A DNA stretch of 64,000 nt from Notospermus geniculatus (GCA_002633025.1 NMRB01000135.1:463521-527520); one strand, 5' to 3'; shown: positions 11,900 through 24,861, numbered from the stretch's first letter. Notes: generated by a model from the letters alone, not told the origin. Numbers and translations are program-made.

Positions 11900-13537
11900 C
11901 AAAACGATAAAACGGTTAGAAAAAGCAGGAACATTTCCGGTGAAAATTGCTCCTTGTGGAGGACTGACGTTGTGCTGGTGACGTCATCATTTGACGTTCT
12001 ACCCTATCCCGAACGTATAGAGGCCTTGCAATGACGTCATCCTGGCGGCCATGCTGAGGGGCAAGTGGGCAGAGGCGTGAGCTGACCGTGACGTGGCCTG
12101 CGTGAAGTGCGCGACGCCAGTGTTTGACGTAACGTCATTGGGACATTTCGCTGCGCCTCTGCAGTATGTGCCCCCCAGCATGGCGGCTTGTGACGTCATT
12201 TGCAAGGCCTCTATAGAAAGACACCACAGGAACTGAATTACATCACTGTCAGACGACGGAAGTCATGCGAACTAGGAATGTTGCACTTCCGTCTTTAATT
12301 AACTGGAAGTTAGCAAAATGAGCTACCTGTCAGCGCTACACAACTTCTGCATTTGCGTAATCTGCCATCCAATCTGACCAATAGAAATTAACGTCACGGA
12401 CCCTCTGCATTGGTCTTGATATCAGCAATTTTCGGAAACAGCCGCATGCGCAAAGCCTGGTATGCAGGTTATAAACGGATATGGAACGCCGATTTCCAGG
12501 CCTACCGGCCGAAATGCGCATGCGCGGCAGCCTGCGAAACCAAAATGGCAACAGTCGCTACGCCATGTACATCGCTACAACGATACTGAAGAAGTCGGCG
12601 ATAGTATTCACGACACGTTTCTCGAGACGACATAACCAGAAGCCCTGGGCGGTCGTACGAGAACGACAGAATTCCCTCTCAATCGATCGGCCGCAGACTC
12701 GGCAATCCATATGGATTTCTCTACGTGCAGTAGATTGACGCATTTCAGAGTTACGTTTGGGGATGTGCTTGTTTACTCAAAACTATCTGGCGTCACGCAA
12801 TCGTGCCATCTCTTCGAGTTAATCCCAAAGAACGTAGATTGATGCTAACGTTCCGTGCCTCTGGTTTCGGAGGCGCACCAAATAACATTTACTAAACGTA
12901 ACTGTATTAGGGAGAAATGAGGCTCTCTCCCTGGGATAACACGCATTGAGCGGAGAATTCCTCCCTTCGCTGGTGAGGAGGACTGACCTTGGATTCACAT
13001 CCACTAATCACGATGGAGACGACATCCATTCGGCCAAATATTCGTCCAAATCCTGGATAATGGCCCAAAACAAGTACAAAAAGTGCAACCCACGACGGAA
13101 TGACATACATGGATTCCGATTGATTCCGTCCGCTCATTCAAGATGGCGGCTATAGCAGCCATCTTGACTTCGGTTTCCGTCAATTATCTTGAGAACGCCC
13201 TGAGCGATTGCACAAAACCAAACGGACCAGTTCTAAAATTCTTGAGCCTGCTCGTTGAAAATTTTACATGCGTCCCGGCGAATTCGAGTCGAAAATAGCA
13301 CCTCCAGGTCTCAACCTACTTGACAATAGTTTACACTGCATTATTGTGTGCAAAGCACTATGTAACACTGTATGCAAAGAATGGAAGACCTTTCATACAC
13401 TGAGGACTATTCAGAATGTGCAGAGAGACGATATGGCGACACTTGACCCGAATTCTCCGGCCAAAACCCTTCGCTGAGTGAGTGCGTGACGAACCAATAA
13501 CATTTGGGTCATCGACGTAGTTGCCGGAACATGCAAC
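11900..13537. repeat. Segmental/allelic duplicate, copy 2
   Basis: Counterpart of 9254-11117. It lacks the 425-bp block, carries a 200-bp TIR element at 12016-12215, and continues past the shared end (GCAACGTGATCG...) into unique sequence. ORFs inside it mirror those of copy 1, which shows that they come from the duplication rather than from independent genes. Confidence 0.9.
12016..12215. mobile_element. 200-bp TIR element inserted in duplicate copy 2
   Basis: The left end TATAGAGGCCTTGCAATGAC and the right end GCAAGGCCTCTATA are inverted repeats of about 40 bp that continue through TGACGTCA and GGCGGCCATGCTG. Copy 1 lacks this block: it reads GAACGT directly followed by GAACTG. The extra sequence in copy 2 is 12017-12229, which includes 14 bp (GAAAGACACCACAG) to the right of the TIR, so the event was not a simple clean insertion. 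It is non-autonomous; the 68-codon minus-strand frame inside it is a by-product. Confidence 0.8.
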
Positions 13538-15866
13538 GTGATCGTAATCTTTACGAGAACAATTTTATTGAAGAAATTAGAAAATGTCAGAAAAGTAATA
13601 AATTGGAACATTTGTATCAAAATGACACAGATTGTACTGACAAATGCTGTCTTAAATTGAAACAGCATGGTGGAACAAAAGAGGCTGGTACTTTTTCCTA
13701 GGGACGTTCTTTACTGTTACACCAGCTGTATGACAGTTGGGGTGTTGTACATTGCACGGAACCAGACCAGCTGCAGATTTAACTGGCGTGTCGACAGATG
13801 AAAACGACGAACACAGCCAACGCCAACCGTCTCGGTCAATTTCACCCAGGATAAGCCAGACAGAGGCATATTTATCTTAATTTGTAATACCTATCAACAA
13901 AATCAACTCGTCCAAACGGCGAATCGCTGACTGCCGATGGTCTATTTACATAAAAATGCTAAAAAGAAAATCTATCGGTTGCAGGATTCCGCGATGCAAA
14001 AAACGTCTATAACATCCTCTTCAATCAATAGACATGCCCGTCAGATTTCGTCCGCAGTTTATTAACTCAGCCGCAGATATCAGTGATAAGGATATCGGTG
14101 AAATATACAACCATTTCATTGAGCACAGCGGTGGGAGAAGTGGACGCCGACGTGGTAGACGCTCCACTGCGTAACAAACCACGCCATTGCCGGTGGGTGG
14201 GTTCGCACAGCTGAATACCTCTTCAGTCACCATTGTTCTCCCGTTTAACCACACGTCTATTGGTAAACAAGAGAAATGTGTACACAGGGCTCAGAGCAGA
14301 CGAACGAACTGTTTTAGTCCGTTAATTTTGCGACATGTCATGGCAGATCGGCGATTGAGGGGAGGTTTGCAACATAGAAGCTGGGAAGCCATTAAATATG
14401 GACACACCGGTTAACAATGGCTTCACGGTTTCCCAAAATTTGCACGAGACACACGTTTTTTTGGTGACGTCCCCCCAAAGTGACGTCACCAAAAGACTGG
14501 AAGCTGTTCGAATATTAAGGTCAACAAATATTTACTGTGAATCATAATGCAGAATACCGTGCGGTTTGAAATTGTCTTTCTCGCACCGACTGCAATCATC
14601 TACAATAAAATCACGAGAGGCAATGTAGCCTACTTGGGACGAAACGAACCCGAGCGGCTGCCGAGCAGACAAAGACAAATCATTACGATCTCAATAATAC
14701 AGAGAGCCGGCAGTCCCAATTGATTAATTAGCTTAATTTCTGTTTTATGACGGCCGGGAGATGATACATAATGGCTTACGTCGCCGACGGCCCGGTCGGC
14801 GAGCGGAGCCGGCGCGTGGTAACCTCTGCCGCGTTTTAGATAAACCCTCTGTTTCAACCGGAAATGCGGGTCGTAAGGGCGCTTCGGTTTGCGTTCTTGT
14901 AAACATGTTAATTGTTTTCCAAGACAAGGATGGATATTAAACCTGTGAAAAGCTGTGCCAGGTGACGTTTAAATGAGCATGGGCGTTGTTATTCACGACC
15001 ATGTGAATTTCAGTGCAACTTACAGCAATTACATGTATGATCGAGTTATCCGGGAGATGGGTGTGACTCACAGACGCATATGCCGAGAGGAGACGTACTG
15101 CAGGGGCAGAGAGTACACGTACGTACATACCGAGAGTAGACGTACAGTACGCATATATGCCGGGAGTACACATACGGAGGTGCAGAGAGTATTGTATGCA
15201 CTAAGCATATCTAGGACCCGCATTCCTTGTACTCTCATTCCTTTCACACCGGGAATATGCCGCGACATAAAAACCTGATATGATTGCCGATGATCAACGT
15301 AAGTTCAGATTGATATCGAGTTCACCGCCTCCCCTGGAAATCAGCCAGCAGTTTATCGGCGGGAATGAAGCCATTCTATCTGTCATGCGGCACCCCGCTG
15401 GTAGTCGATCTTTCGACTGGGTCAGGAAAGGCGAAGATCGAAGTTATCGACGTATAGCACACACAATAATTAGTACTAGTCAATGTATTGGCGTATCATC
15501 GGCTGTCATTCAGGCACCATCATGCCCCCAGGCTGTGTCGACACGGTAGGCCTAGCCACCGACAATCTACCTCCTACATGTAACCCTGGACAGGTGGGAA
15601 CGCAACTCATTAAGTAGTTTTTAGGTCATGACTGTAAATCTCTTGTTTTTTTCTAATATATCATGATTATACAAACGTTCAATATTGCTACATGAATAAA
15701 ACGGTCCGCCAGCAACATCGGATGAAAATTTCATTTGAAGAGCTCCGAGGCAGCCAAGTTACATACGTAGATTAGGCCTACATACAGACAACCCGTAAAT
15801 AAAAGATGACACATGGCGTTATGATTTTTTCAGCTGTCGCGAACTGGAGCTGAATAATCCGTATAA
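13538..15866. other. Intergenic; GC-rich patch and CRE hairpin
   Basis: Near 14770-14820 there is a short CpG-rich patch (CGCCGACGGCCCGGTCGGCG). Around 15070-15200 two diverged direct copies carry GCATATGCCGAGAG/GCATATATGCCGGGAG and GCAGAGAGTA. No gene recognised. Confidence 0.4.
14456..14495. promoter_or_regulatory. Hairpin of paired CRE-type sites
   Basis: TTTTTTGGTGACGT, a C/A-rich loop, then TGACGTCACCAAAAG. The arms are inverted repeats of about 13 bp, each with an ACGTCA-type core. It could be cyclic-AMP-response-like sites or the remains of a short palindromic repeat. Confidence 0.35.
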
Positions 15867-16104
15867 AGGTAGATTCATACTTTGCATTTTGCGCTTGTCC
15901 GTTTCCTATGTGAGTGTGTGGTAGAAAAGGTAAATTTTATTAGTGTTGGTACCACACATAAACATAGAGAACGCACAAGCGCAAAGCGCAAAACCGAGAA
16001 ACTATACTAGCTTGTGGCACCGACAATAAAATTCACTTTCCTACCACGCACTCACATTGGAAACGGACAAGCGCAAAGCGCAAAACGCAAAGTATGAATT
16101 GGCC
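15867..16104. repeat. Long-TIR palindromic element (TTTGCGCTTGTCCG)
   Basis: The left arm (TAGATTCATACTTTGC, TTTTGCGCTTGTCCGTTTC, GTGTGGTAG) is matched by the right arm in inverse order (CTACCACGCACTCAC, GAAACGGACAAGCGCAAAGC, GCAAAGTATGAATTG). The arms are about 90 bp with a short spacer that contains a third partial copy (GCACAAGCGCAAAGCGC, about 15975). Non-coding and MITE-like. Confidence 0.8.
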
Positions 16105-19100
16105 TGGGCCTCAACGGACTCGGACCACAGTTGTGTTTCTCTGTTCTCCTAATAGGATCTGTGCATAATACTGCAAACAAAACAGGGTCCAAGGCATTTT
16201 TGCCACCAGTTTTTTCGGTACGTGCGCAGCGGCACGTGTGGCGTCGCAACACGGAAACGACGTGACATCCTCAAACACGCCCGTCGCCGAGCACTTGGTT
16301 CGGCCGCCGGGAAACGGAACAGCTTCTTCTTTCATTTCCACTAATCAGTAACTTTACGTGTAATTAATGCACATTTTTTAGGTCTGCTTAGAGTGGAGTG
16401 GTCTTGGAAGCATCCTTCGTGCTACTCGATTGAACCTGAGAAGCCTGCGTGAAATGGTGCGGAAATTCGTGCATGGCCTGCGGCACTAATGGCCAACGAA
16501 AGCTGAAGAACGGCTATAATCGGGAACCAATTCATCTTAAATTGGCCCAAATAACATATGAATGAGTGTACCAGATTGCACACGTAGAATGCATCCAGTG
16601 GCCTGGAATTGCGCTTCGGCGATACGAAGCTGTGCCAATAAAACATGAGGACGGTCTGTGTGTAAACTAGGATACCGCACAAACAGCCGCGGCCATGCAC
16701 CAGCAGAATGAATACAGGTTATCCTGGTCTGCTTAGGGTGGAATGACACCGCAGTTCTTACGCTTGTATTCCGGCCATTTCCTACTCTACACTCCGTTCC
16801 GAATTTTGTGGCCATGCGAGTCGGCAAGGTCGGGTCTCGGAGAGAGGCTGAGAAAATGATGGTCTGCTCTTTAGTACGCAATGTACTGTAAGCCACGAGT
16901 TTCGTATCAGGAGAAACGTGCTCCCGTAACTAGTACATGTACATAAAAAATGACATCACTCTAATCTATCGTGTTCTATGGCTGTATATTTCATCTACAC
17001 GTCGTAGATCATCCGTTGAAATCAATAAACGACAATGAAATTACAAAGCCAAGCCACCTGCATATCTAACTCATCACAAGTTCCGCTGTTATGGCCGCCT
17101 CCGTATAATCAGCGCTTCACATGCTGGGCTGGTTTGAAGGCCGAATGCAACAGCAGTGTATGATAATATCACATAATTTTTTGTTTGCAGTGTTGAATTC
17201 CAGATTATCCTTACGACTGCAGCGCCGCCCAACGTCTTTCTTAGCGACGACTCGTCTTCATTTGCGGTTTTAACCGCCCATAGAAACCGAGACGCAGTAC
17301 AAGCCGCGCCGGCTGTAAAAGCGTTAGCGGCGCGTAAACACCATGCTCGCCGGCCCATTTTACTATCGGACACGATAAATGTATTGGTTCGCCGATAACC
17401 TTGCAGCCATTCGGGTTTGTTATCAAAGGTTTAGACGGCGGGCGAGAAAGCGCTAAAAGCTGCGACGGCTTCAACCTAGGCCACGCTTATTTTATTTGGT
17501 AGATTACGGAATTTTTACCGTGAAACAATTGTGCATGTGCGGGAGGCGAAAAAAGGATAAAAATGATCTGACAAAAAAACTGTTTTCCCTCCCTGGTCGC
17601 CATATTGGAATCCTAGTTCAAAACACGACAACGTTTTCACGACCACTACCACTGCGTGCATGCTGAACTTTCTTGTTGAACTATGATCGGTTGGCACATA
17701 AAACGGCCAATACGTCATGGCAAGTCCCGTTGCCAACAAATGAAATAGCGTAGCCTGAGCTTTTGATAAAGACAAGTTATTCAGGCGTTCGGCTTGAAAG
17801 AATTTCTAACAGTTCAATCGAATTTTTCTTACAAGTGCATTTTTGTTATGATGTTGGAAAACAAACATTGTGGTTTTTCGCTGGCGTTAATTTTATCCGA
17901 CGGATCTAGGCCTAACTGCATTGCAAGGTAACACAGGTGTAAGGTGCCACCACTGTCGACCATCTCGTTTTAGGACGAAGGTGACGGCGCACACAAAGCG
18001 CGGTACGTGTGCACGGTCACATGATGTACTGCAAGATTCAGAAACGGAACGGGCAAGTTACCGTTGAAGAATGAGCGTGGCCTGAGTGGCATTCAACTCA
18101 CGGAAGGTCCCTGAAGCACTGATAATAACGCCAACATCTCCATATGAATGCACGAGGCACTAGAAGCACCGCTCTCCCCAGAGAAAGCAGTCCTTGCGTC
18201 GAATGAAACTAATTGTATGACGGCCGCGCAGAAGCGCCGCATCAATTCAACTTGTTTACACCGATTTAACACTTTCTGCGTCTGAAGTGCACGACTATTT
18301 GAGTGTTTCAGATGCTGTTACTGGTCAGCTTCGCGGGTGGATGCGGGATGAGATTCTGAGAGGTACACCTGATGAGAGGGAACATTGGAAATCGATCCGT
18401 GTAGGAAATTTCCGGACGAAGATCTCCGACGCAATTTCACATCGATTTCTAATTATGTCAGATCCCACCGGTATTGTCATTCCGAAATGCCACGTAGCGT
18501 GTTGCTCCTGATGGCGGCCCAGGCAATCAGGACTAAAGACATCACCTGCGTAGGGACAGGGGCAGTTCTGCGTCTACACCGGCGGGAGCAGTGGAGTAGA
18601 CCACAGACCCCACTTATTTTGTCGTTGCGAGGCAAGGAGCGAGCGTGTTGCTCCTGATGGTGTTAGCCCAGGCAAGGACAGGAACGCCGGCGGAAACAGC
18701 AGAGTGGACCCTCCCTCTTCAGGACACCGATGGACACTGACTAAAACCATCCTTATTCGAGAGGTTTACTGATTGCGGAGGTCAGATGGATTGCCAAGTA
18801 GACTGAGTTTCGGTGTCCTTAAGAAAACTGTCCTCCTGGCAGAGGTTTCCACAAAGGGAGGTTACTGCACTACACCTTCTACAAGGGTCTTTCCCAAATC
18901 GATGAACATCTGCCGCCCATCCTGAGAAAATCGGGCCACGGCCCCTACCGCTCCCTCCAACGAGGGAGGTCGGCAGAGGAAAATATGTTTCGGAGCTCTT
19001 CTGCGGAGAGGATGCCTCCGCCGAAGCTACGGGAGTTGTTCGTAGATTTGGCGGATGACCTCCGCCGATCTACAAACAACTCTCCTCACCATCGACATAC

Positions 19101-21479
19101 ACTTAGTCCCCTGTCACCGGTTTCTTTCTCACGCGAGACGGCGGCGTCGAATTAATAGATGAAAATTTCCGAGCAAATTCGCCGGCGTCTAATTCGTGTT
19201 ATTGATCGTTCTCGCATGTCTATTATGTACTACGGTTACTCGAGTTTAGGATTTCACGGATGCTAGTACCTGGAGAGTACGTAGGTAATAACTGGCTGGG
19301 ACTCGTACACAGGTTTATTATCGCATACGAGTGACGCAAGGTCGAAAACTGAGAAAATGTCCCCCGGGGTGGACAGAGTTGTACATGTAGCTACATGTAG
19401 CTTTGGTCTTGGTCTTGTTGGGGGCATTGGACTGGGGTGGGGGTGGGGGTAGTTGGGGGGGGGGGCGCAAAACTGCTCCTTCCGTCCCTTTGCTAGCTAC
19501 GGCCTGCTCAAGTGACACATAGATTGGCCAACCCAAATGACCGAGGTCCAAATCTAACCCAGTTAGCCTAATTGGAGATTTTCATTCCCTGGATACAAAC
19601 TCCTGTTCCGAAGATTTTTGCCCGCGACCACCAAAGAGTAGTTTCAGGGCCTGGTGGAGTGTTCACGGCGAGGTTTTCGCCCGGCGACGTCCGAATATCT
19701 TCCGTTACCAAGGCAACGGTCTATAACCACGCACCAAGTCGCTAAGGATTTCGATTGCGTGGTACAGCAATGGCGGTCGTCGACGAAAGCGTGATGTTTT
19801 TCACCCCTACGCTCCCATTTGCCGCGGAAGCAGCATCGATCGTAATCCAGAATGTAACAAGACCATCTCTAAGGAGTAGTTAAAACGGATGTCGTGATGG
19901 CGGGCGTTCTGACACCTAGACATCAGTCACCGCGTCCTCTCCTCTGAGAAAAGCGACAAAGTGAATAGCCGTGAGGAAAAATACGAGACAAAAGACCGGC
20001 AGAGAGTGTAACTTTTCTTTCCTAACAGCAATGAGGGAAACTCGGTATCAAATCGGGCTCCGAACCAAAAGCCTTTCCCCGCATATTGCCTAATTTTGGA
20101 TTTAATATCCAACTGGGTCCATTCGATCAAATTAAACGAAATCTACTGTGTCCACGCGAAATCCTCAAAAGAGTGTTTTACTCTCTCGGGACCTTTTCAT
20201 AACTCATCAGGCAGCTCAGTCTTTTCTAGAGTTTCAGATTGTAAAGTTCCACTTGAAAAAGACCCCGGTTGGGGTCGAAAATTCGTGAATTCTGGAGATT
20301 GACTTCTTGCTTATTATCATTTTGTGTGTCAATTTTGTGCTTTTCTGTATCTTAGGTTTGAACAGACGGTATCTTCTTTGAAGTTCTCTAAAATCCTTGG
20401 AAATAAATTGAAAAAAAAAATGAAGAAACTTTCTTCAGATGGCCACAGGAAAAAACTTTCTTCAAATATTTTTCAATCAGTACCATAGGATGTGAGAAAA
20501 CTTGGACAGAAGATGCCGTCTGCTGGACTCTGGGGGCAGAGGAGTTAAGGGACTTTATGTACGAGGCCTCCCTTCCCCTTTTTCGTAGTCCATTCATCAC
20601 CAAATTTTCAGCACGCCTCTTCCAAAGTACACCAAACAAAAACGTCAAAGAAAGTGTAAATACATTGTGATTTCACAATTATATACATGTACATGATATA
20701 TCTCAACTCTGAGTCCTTGTGCCTCTGTTCCCCCAAGTTACAAACCAAAGAAAAAGGACAAGGAAAGAGGCTCGCGAAACCCCCGGATCCGTAACAACCA
20801 CCGACAAAAATGAGGTTGCTGTAGGCCTGTCATCACAAATTCCCCGAAACTTTACGTCAGCAAAGAGGTACACACAAAACCTCATTCCAAACCAAGGAAT
20901 TGCGGGTACAATAGCTTTTTTATCCCCCAACGTCTGATGCGTCGGTACAGTTTCCCAGGCACTAGTTTTATCTCGGCCACCTGACAAGGTCTGGTAGAAC
21001 TGGAGGCCGTTGATTCCACGCTGAGCTACCTCGATGCGCGAACAAAAGCGTCAACCACGCACAGAATCTTTTTATCTCCTGGAGAAATGATTGAGCACGA
21101 TTTATCCTATTACCGACCGGGATTTCTTCCACAAGCAGTCTCCGCCATCGATCCGTGAACCGCCCCGATGACGGCGGTGGAAATCGTTGGCTGTCATGGA
21201 GGGTGGCTTGGTGGACCGGGTGGAGTGTGGCAACGACGGATATGGAGGTGACAGAACGGCGTGACTGTCGTGAGGGAGGGGCTGCGATACGGAAGAAATC
21301 ATCGTCAGAGGCCAGGATATGGACAGTGTGACGAGGGCTGGATTTGGCGAAGGGTAGCAGCGAATAAAGAAGGGTGTCGTTGATGACGCCATTGGGACGC
21401 CGCCAAGGAGGGCGATTGTGACGGAAGGGGGCGCAGCCTTCTCCACGGGCGGTGAGACGAACGGGGCGGCCTGGACGAC
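16105..21479. other. Long stretch without a confident gene
   Basis: Several local structures occur. Two GGTCTGCTTAG direct copies lie at about 16381 and 16731. Two diverged tandem units of about 150 bp begin GTGTTGCTCCTGATGG (about 18500 and 18645). A G-rich tract lies at 19434. A minus-strand frame at 16422-16535 encodes 37 residues that look like a signal peptide (see findings). The minus-strand frame 21102-21491 (129 codons) is Pro/Ser-rich and lies in GC-rich DNA beside a repeat; I could not support it as a gene. Confidence 0.4.
19434..19465 (+). other. G-rich tract with quadruplex potential
   Basis: Five G-runs of at least four bases (GGGGTGGGGGTGGGGG then TAGTT and an 11-base G run) within 32 bases satisfy the usual G-quadruplex pattern on the plus strand. 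No gene lies next to it. Confidence 0.7.
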
Positions 21480-21606
21480 GAAGTCGGCCATGCGCGCCGT
21501 AGGCGCGCGCCGGCGGGGGGTCTGGGGGGCCTGCCCCAGAAAAATTTGAAATCTAGAATGCCGTAGGAGCGATTTCCTGGCATCTGGAGTGCAAATATCA
21601 TGCTTT
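21480..21606. repeat. Fragment related to the nested TIR element at 40886
   Basis: Read on the minus strand this contains ATGCCAGGAAAT, then CAAATTTTTCTGGGGCAGG and a C-rich tail (CCCCCCAGACCCCCCGCC). The TIR element at 40886-41109 has ATGCCAGGAAAATGC and CAAATTTTTCTGGGGAAGG at the same relative places. The GC-rich end GCGCGCCGTAGGCGCGCG marks one side. I did not find its termini, so it is probably a partial or longer family member. Confidence 0.6.
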
Positions 21607-23367
21607 TTAAAGTCTAAATTTCAGCTTATTTTTCTCCACGTGTGCCGTGTTTTCATGCGACAAGATGCAGGTCGCGGGATTTTTTCGAGTCGAGAACAGC
21701 GCAGCACCATGAATCAAGTGGGAACCCTACGCCAATATTGCCGACGGAATCAACATTTCAACTGACTTAAGTTTGGGCGAATCATTTCATATCATATTAG
21801 CTAGGCCTACCAAGCAAATATTGTATCAAAAAGTTTTCAAAACTAAAGTATAATCCGATCACGAGTGACTCGTCCACAGGGACTTGAGGCATGCATTGCA
21901 GGGGTGGTGGGCGTGTTACAGAGGTCTAATAACAAACCCCCGAGTAATGCCCCGGTATACTGACGTATACCTAGTAGAAAATAACAAGGGATACAACTTC
22001 AAACAAGACCCCATTCGGACATTTTCACTTCAACGATCTGCCGAGAAGCCAAATCTCAACCAAATTTCACAAACAAGGTACCGTTTTGAAGCTGAGAATG
22101 TATAGATTNCCTTTCGTCAGACGACATCAGGCACGTATGGTTTTAAGTATACAGCTGAATATGATATTTGCGGAAATGGCGTCAGCTGCAACGTTTTTGA
22201 ATATTCATGCGCACGAACGTGATGATAGCCTTTATGCAGCCAAAGTGCAAGTCTTTATCAACTGCGAATGCGCTGCAGCCAAGTGTCTCTATGCATTTTG
22301 ATGCCGATAAGCGCAAACTGATGCAAAAATGGTCACATAGCTCTTCGGCTCAATCCGGGAACGCCCGATTTCGGTCGGTGCGCAGTTTCTCCGTCAGCGC
22401 ATCTGAGAAACTCAGGCGGTTCTGTCACGGCGCTCCCCTGTGCCAAGTGCGACTGCGAGACATGGACCCTGGCCTGATGGTTCAGGATGCCGTCAGCGTT
22501 CCATAATGGCACCCGGATTTCGTAATTCAGATAAGAATCATCTGTAGTTTCTCAAAAAAATCCCAGCTAAGAACCGCCGTCTGCGTTCAGTTCAGCGGAG
22601 CTATCATAGGAACTCGGAACCTAAACATCGATTCACAGATTTTGCCTGAGCAGTATATAGAGTTCCATTGATTTTATTTATGGCCTATCTCACGACAAAT
22701 TGGCCGCGGAAATATTACGCCACCTTTAACACAAAGCCCCACTTTCCTTTAATTCCCGCATGATATTATGCCGCCTCTCATTACGGCCGCTCAAGCCATA
22801 CAGTAGCACGTACTGTTCACCGGATTCCCGTCGCGTCTCACCACTCTTACAATATCGGCTATACGTCGCTTGTATACGTACGTCTACCGGGCTGTCTCCC
22901 TTTATCATATCGATCAAATGCAGATAGCACTACTGCGAGCGTGATATCTTTTATAGTGACGCACCCATTAAATACAGCTGTACTGATCGTCAGCTGCTGC
23001 CGAGGCAGCTTGGCGGGATCAAGCCGGTTTTTATAATCACCCGCTGACGTCACGGCGCGTGTCCGAATACACACAACGCCGGCATATCAAGACACGATAT
23101 CGTTCGTGTTCTTTTTAAACGGCTTATTCATCGCCGTGCCGAGTAAGTTAAAGAACGGCGCTCAGACTACTTAATACATGTACATGTTCCCAAGTCAACA
23201 GTATGCAATTTTTGTTACGTTTTGTACAGAGTACCCCAGAAAGTACTGAGAATTAAAAAGGAACACCCGATAAAACGGTCAGTTGTTGGCCCTTCGATGG
23301 TTAATACGGGTTACTTCCTTTAGTAAAGACCGTGTTCAAAGTCAGTGTGATAACCATTGGACAGTTG
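21607..23367. other. Intergenic, no feature recognised
   Basis: One ambiguous base (N) lies at about 22109. Short ORFs are present on both strands with no domain. Confidence 0.45.
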
Positions 23368-23629
23368 CACTCTTAAAAATGCTGACAGCACTTGCTTTGT
23401 TGGCAGCAGAGTAACACGGCACTTTTCTGTATTTTGACAGCACCCGTTTACTCTATTTTGACAGCAAAATTGCATAAATTCTACAACAAATGTTGTCTTT
23501 AAAACTGAGAAACTGTAATCTTGCTGTTAAATTCCAGTGAAAAAAAACAGCAGTTTGCAGTGAAATGAATTTTACAGCAACCTTGCAGTGAAAATTCTGC
23601 TGTAAATTTACAGATATTTTTAACAGTGT
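23368..23629. repeat. CACTSTTAAAAA-ended TIR element
   Basis: Left end CACTCTTAAAAATGCTGACA and right end ATATTTTTAACAGTG are inverted repeats. The interior repeats CTGCTGTAAATTTACAG-like and TTGCAGTGAAA words on a theme of TGACAGCA. This is non-coding and resembles short CACTGTTAAAAA-ended DNA transposons known in other animal genomes. Confidence 0.65.
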
Positions 23630-24718
23630 GGACAATACAACCACTCACTCCAGCCAGAACTGTTGGCCTAATGGCTCCCTCCCCGTGATGTAACAAACTT
23701 TGGCGGGTACTGAGATTGACCGCCACCTGACGTACAGAAATTCCAAAGTCTCACGCTGGTGGGAGCAATGGGAACCGGCCAAAATTTATTTGTACCAAAG
23801 CTCGGGCAAAAAAACAGGTGCAGTAGGCCCACAGCGCTGGTTTTCCGAATGCCGTTTTGCTGCAAGATCTCGACCACGTAAAAGCACCTTTACGTTTTGG
23901 TTCGTGATTCGAGATCTTAGCGTCTATAGACCAGAAAAGGTGAATTCCAACTTCGTCTCACGTGAAGTTGTTCAACTTCTATTCAACCGCTGACGGGACG
24001 TGATCACGAAATATCACATCGCAATGCGGCCTGTGTTTAAATTCATATCTTGCCTTTGACCGAACGTTCTTTTTGTGCGATATTTTTGGAAATTGTTCAT
24101 GGCCTTTGTTCATGATTTATGGTTGACCCGTTCACGATCTATGCGCAGGTCCCGGGCGGGTTTTTTTCCCGTGATCTGAATTTTACATGCGACCGATCAT
24201 CGGTCGTTGCTCATATTTTTATATGAAACGTTTAAGCACTTATGTAAAAACAAACACAGTGTAACTTGGGTTGTCATTTCACGCAATTTTTCTAAATGTT
24301 AACTTTTGCAGTCACGTTTGCATGTATTTCAACCATAGTCTGCTCTCGTTAACCAAAACACTAAAATATCTCGTATTGGATCTGTCAGCGGCGATGGAAA
24401 CGAATGACGTCATATACTAACCAAACAATACGTCTACATTGTACTTGCAACGTAGGCCTACGCGTATTCTTCTTTGCAAACAATGGTTGTGTGTTATGCC
24501 TAATAGAATACATAATTTATTACTATATAGAGACATGACCAGCAGTCTTTTGAAAACGTACGGTCTAGGCATGCGACATTTGGGTTGATAAATTCTGACC
24601 ACTTCATCACGGACACTGAAAGCTAGTACCGTCCTTCGACTTTGAGTTGGTCCGTAATATACAGTACTGAGAATTCAAATGGAATAAAATAAGGTTGTTG
24701 GCATTTGGAGGGTGAATA
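23630..24718. other. Intergenic, no feature recognised
   Basis: AT-rich, with a 97-codon plus-strand frame at 23700-23993 that lacks recognisable domains. No RNA gene seen. Confidence 0.45.
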
Positions 24719-24861
24719 GAGAGGTTGAGAAATCAAACGATAAACGTAAACTTTACGACAACGTTATTTTTCATACTACAAGATTTTATATTGCATTTTC
24801 GGTACGAAAATAACGTTGTCGTTAACGTTTACGTTTATAGTTTGATTTCTAAACCTCCCTA
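24719..24861. repeat. CAAACGATAAACG palindromic MITE, copy 2
   Basis: GAGAGGTTGAGAAATCAAAC ... GTTTGATTTCTAAACCTCCC, flanked by TA on both sides. The internal CATTAACC segment seen in copy 1 is deleted here. Arms include CGATAAACGTAAACTTTACG and its inverse. Confidence 0.85.

Noticed and set aside
11084-12034. Long ORFs of 270-316 codons across 11.1-12.0 kb
   Set aside because: They consist almost wholly of N. The same applies to those at 49.7-50.6 kb.
9599-12738. The same 91/85-codon ORF found twice (9599-9874 and 12481-12738), suggesting a conserved gene
   Set aside because: The repetition comes from the duplicated segment itself, so it is not independent evidence of coding. No domain is visible.
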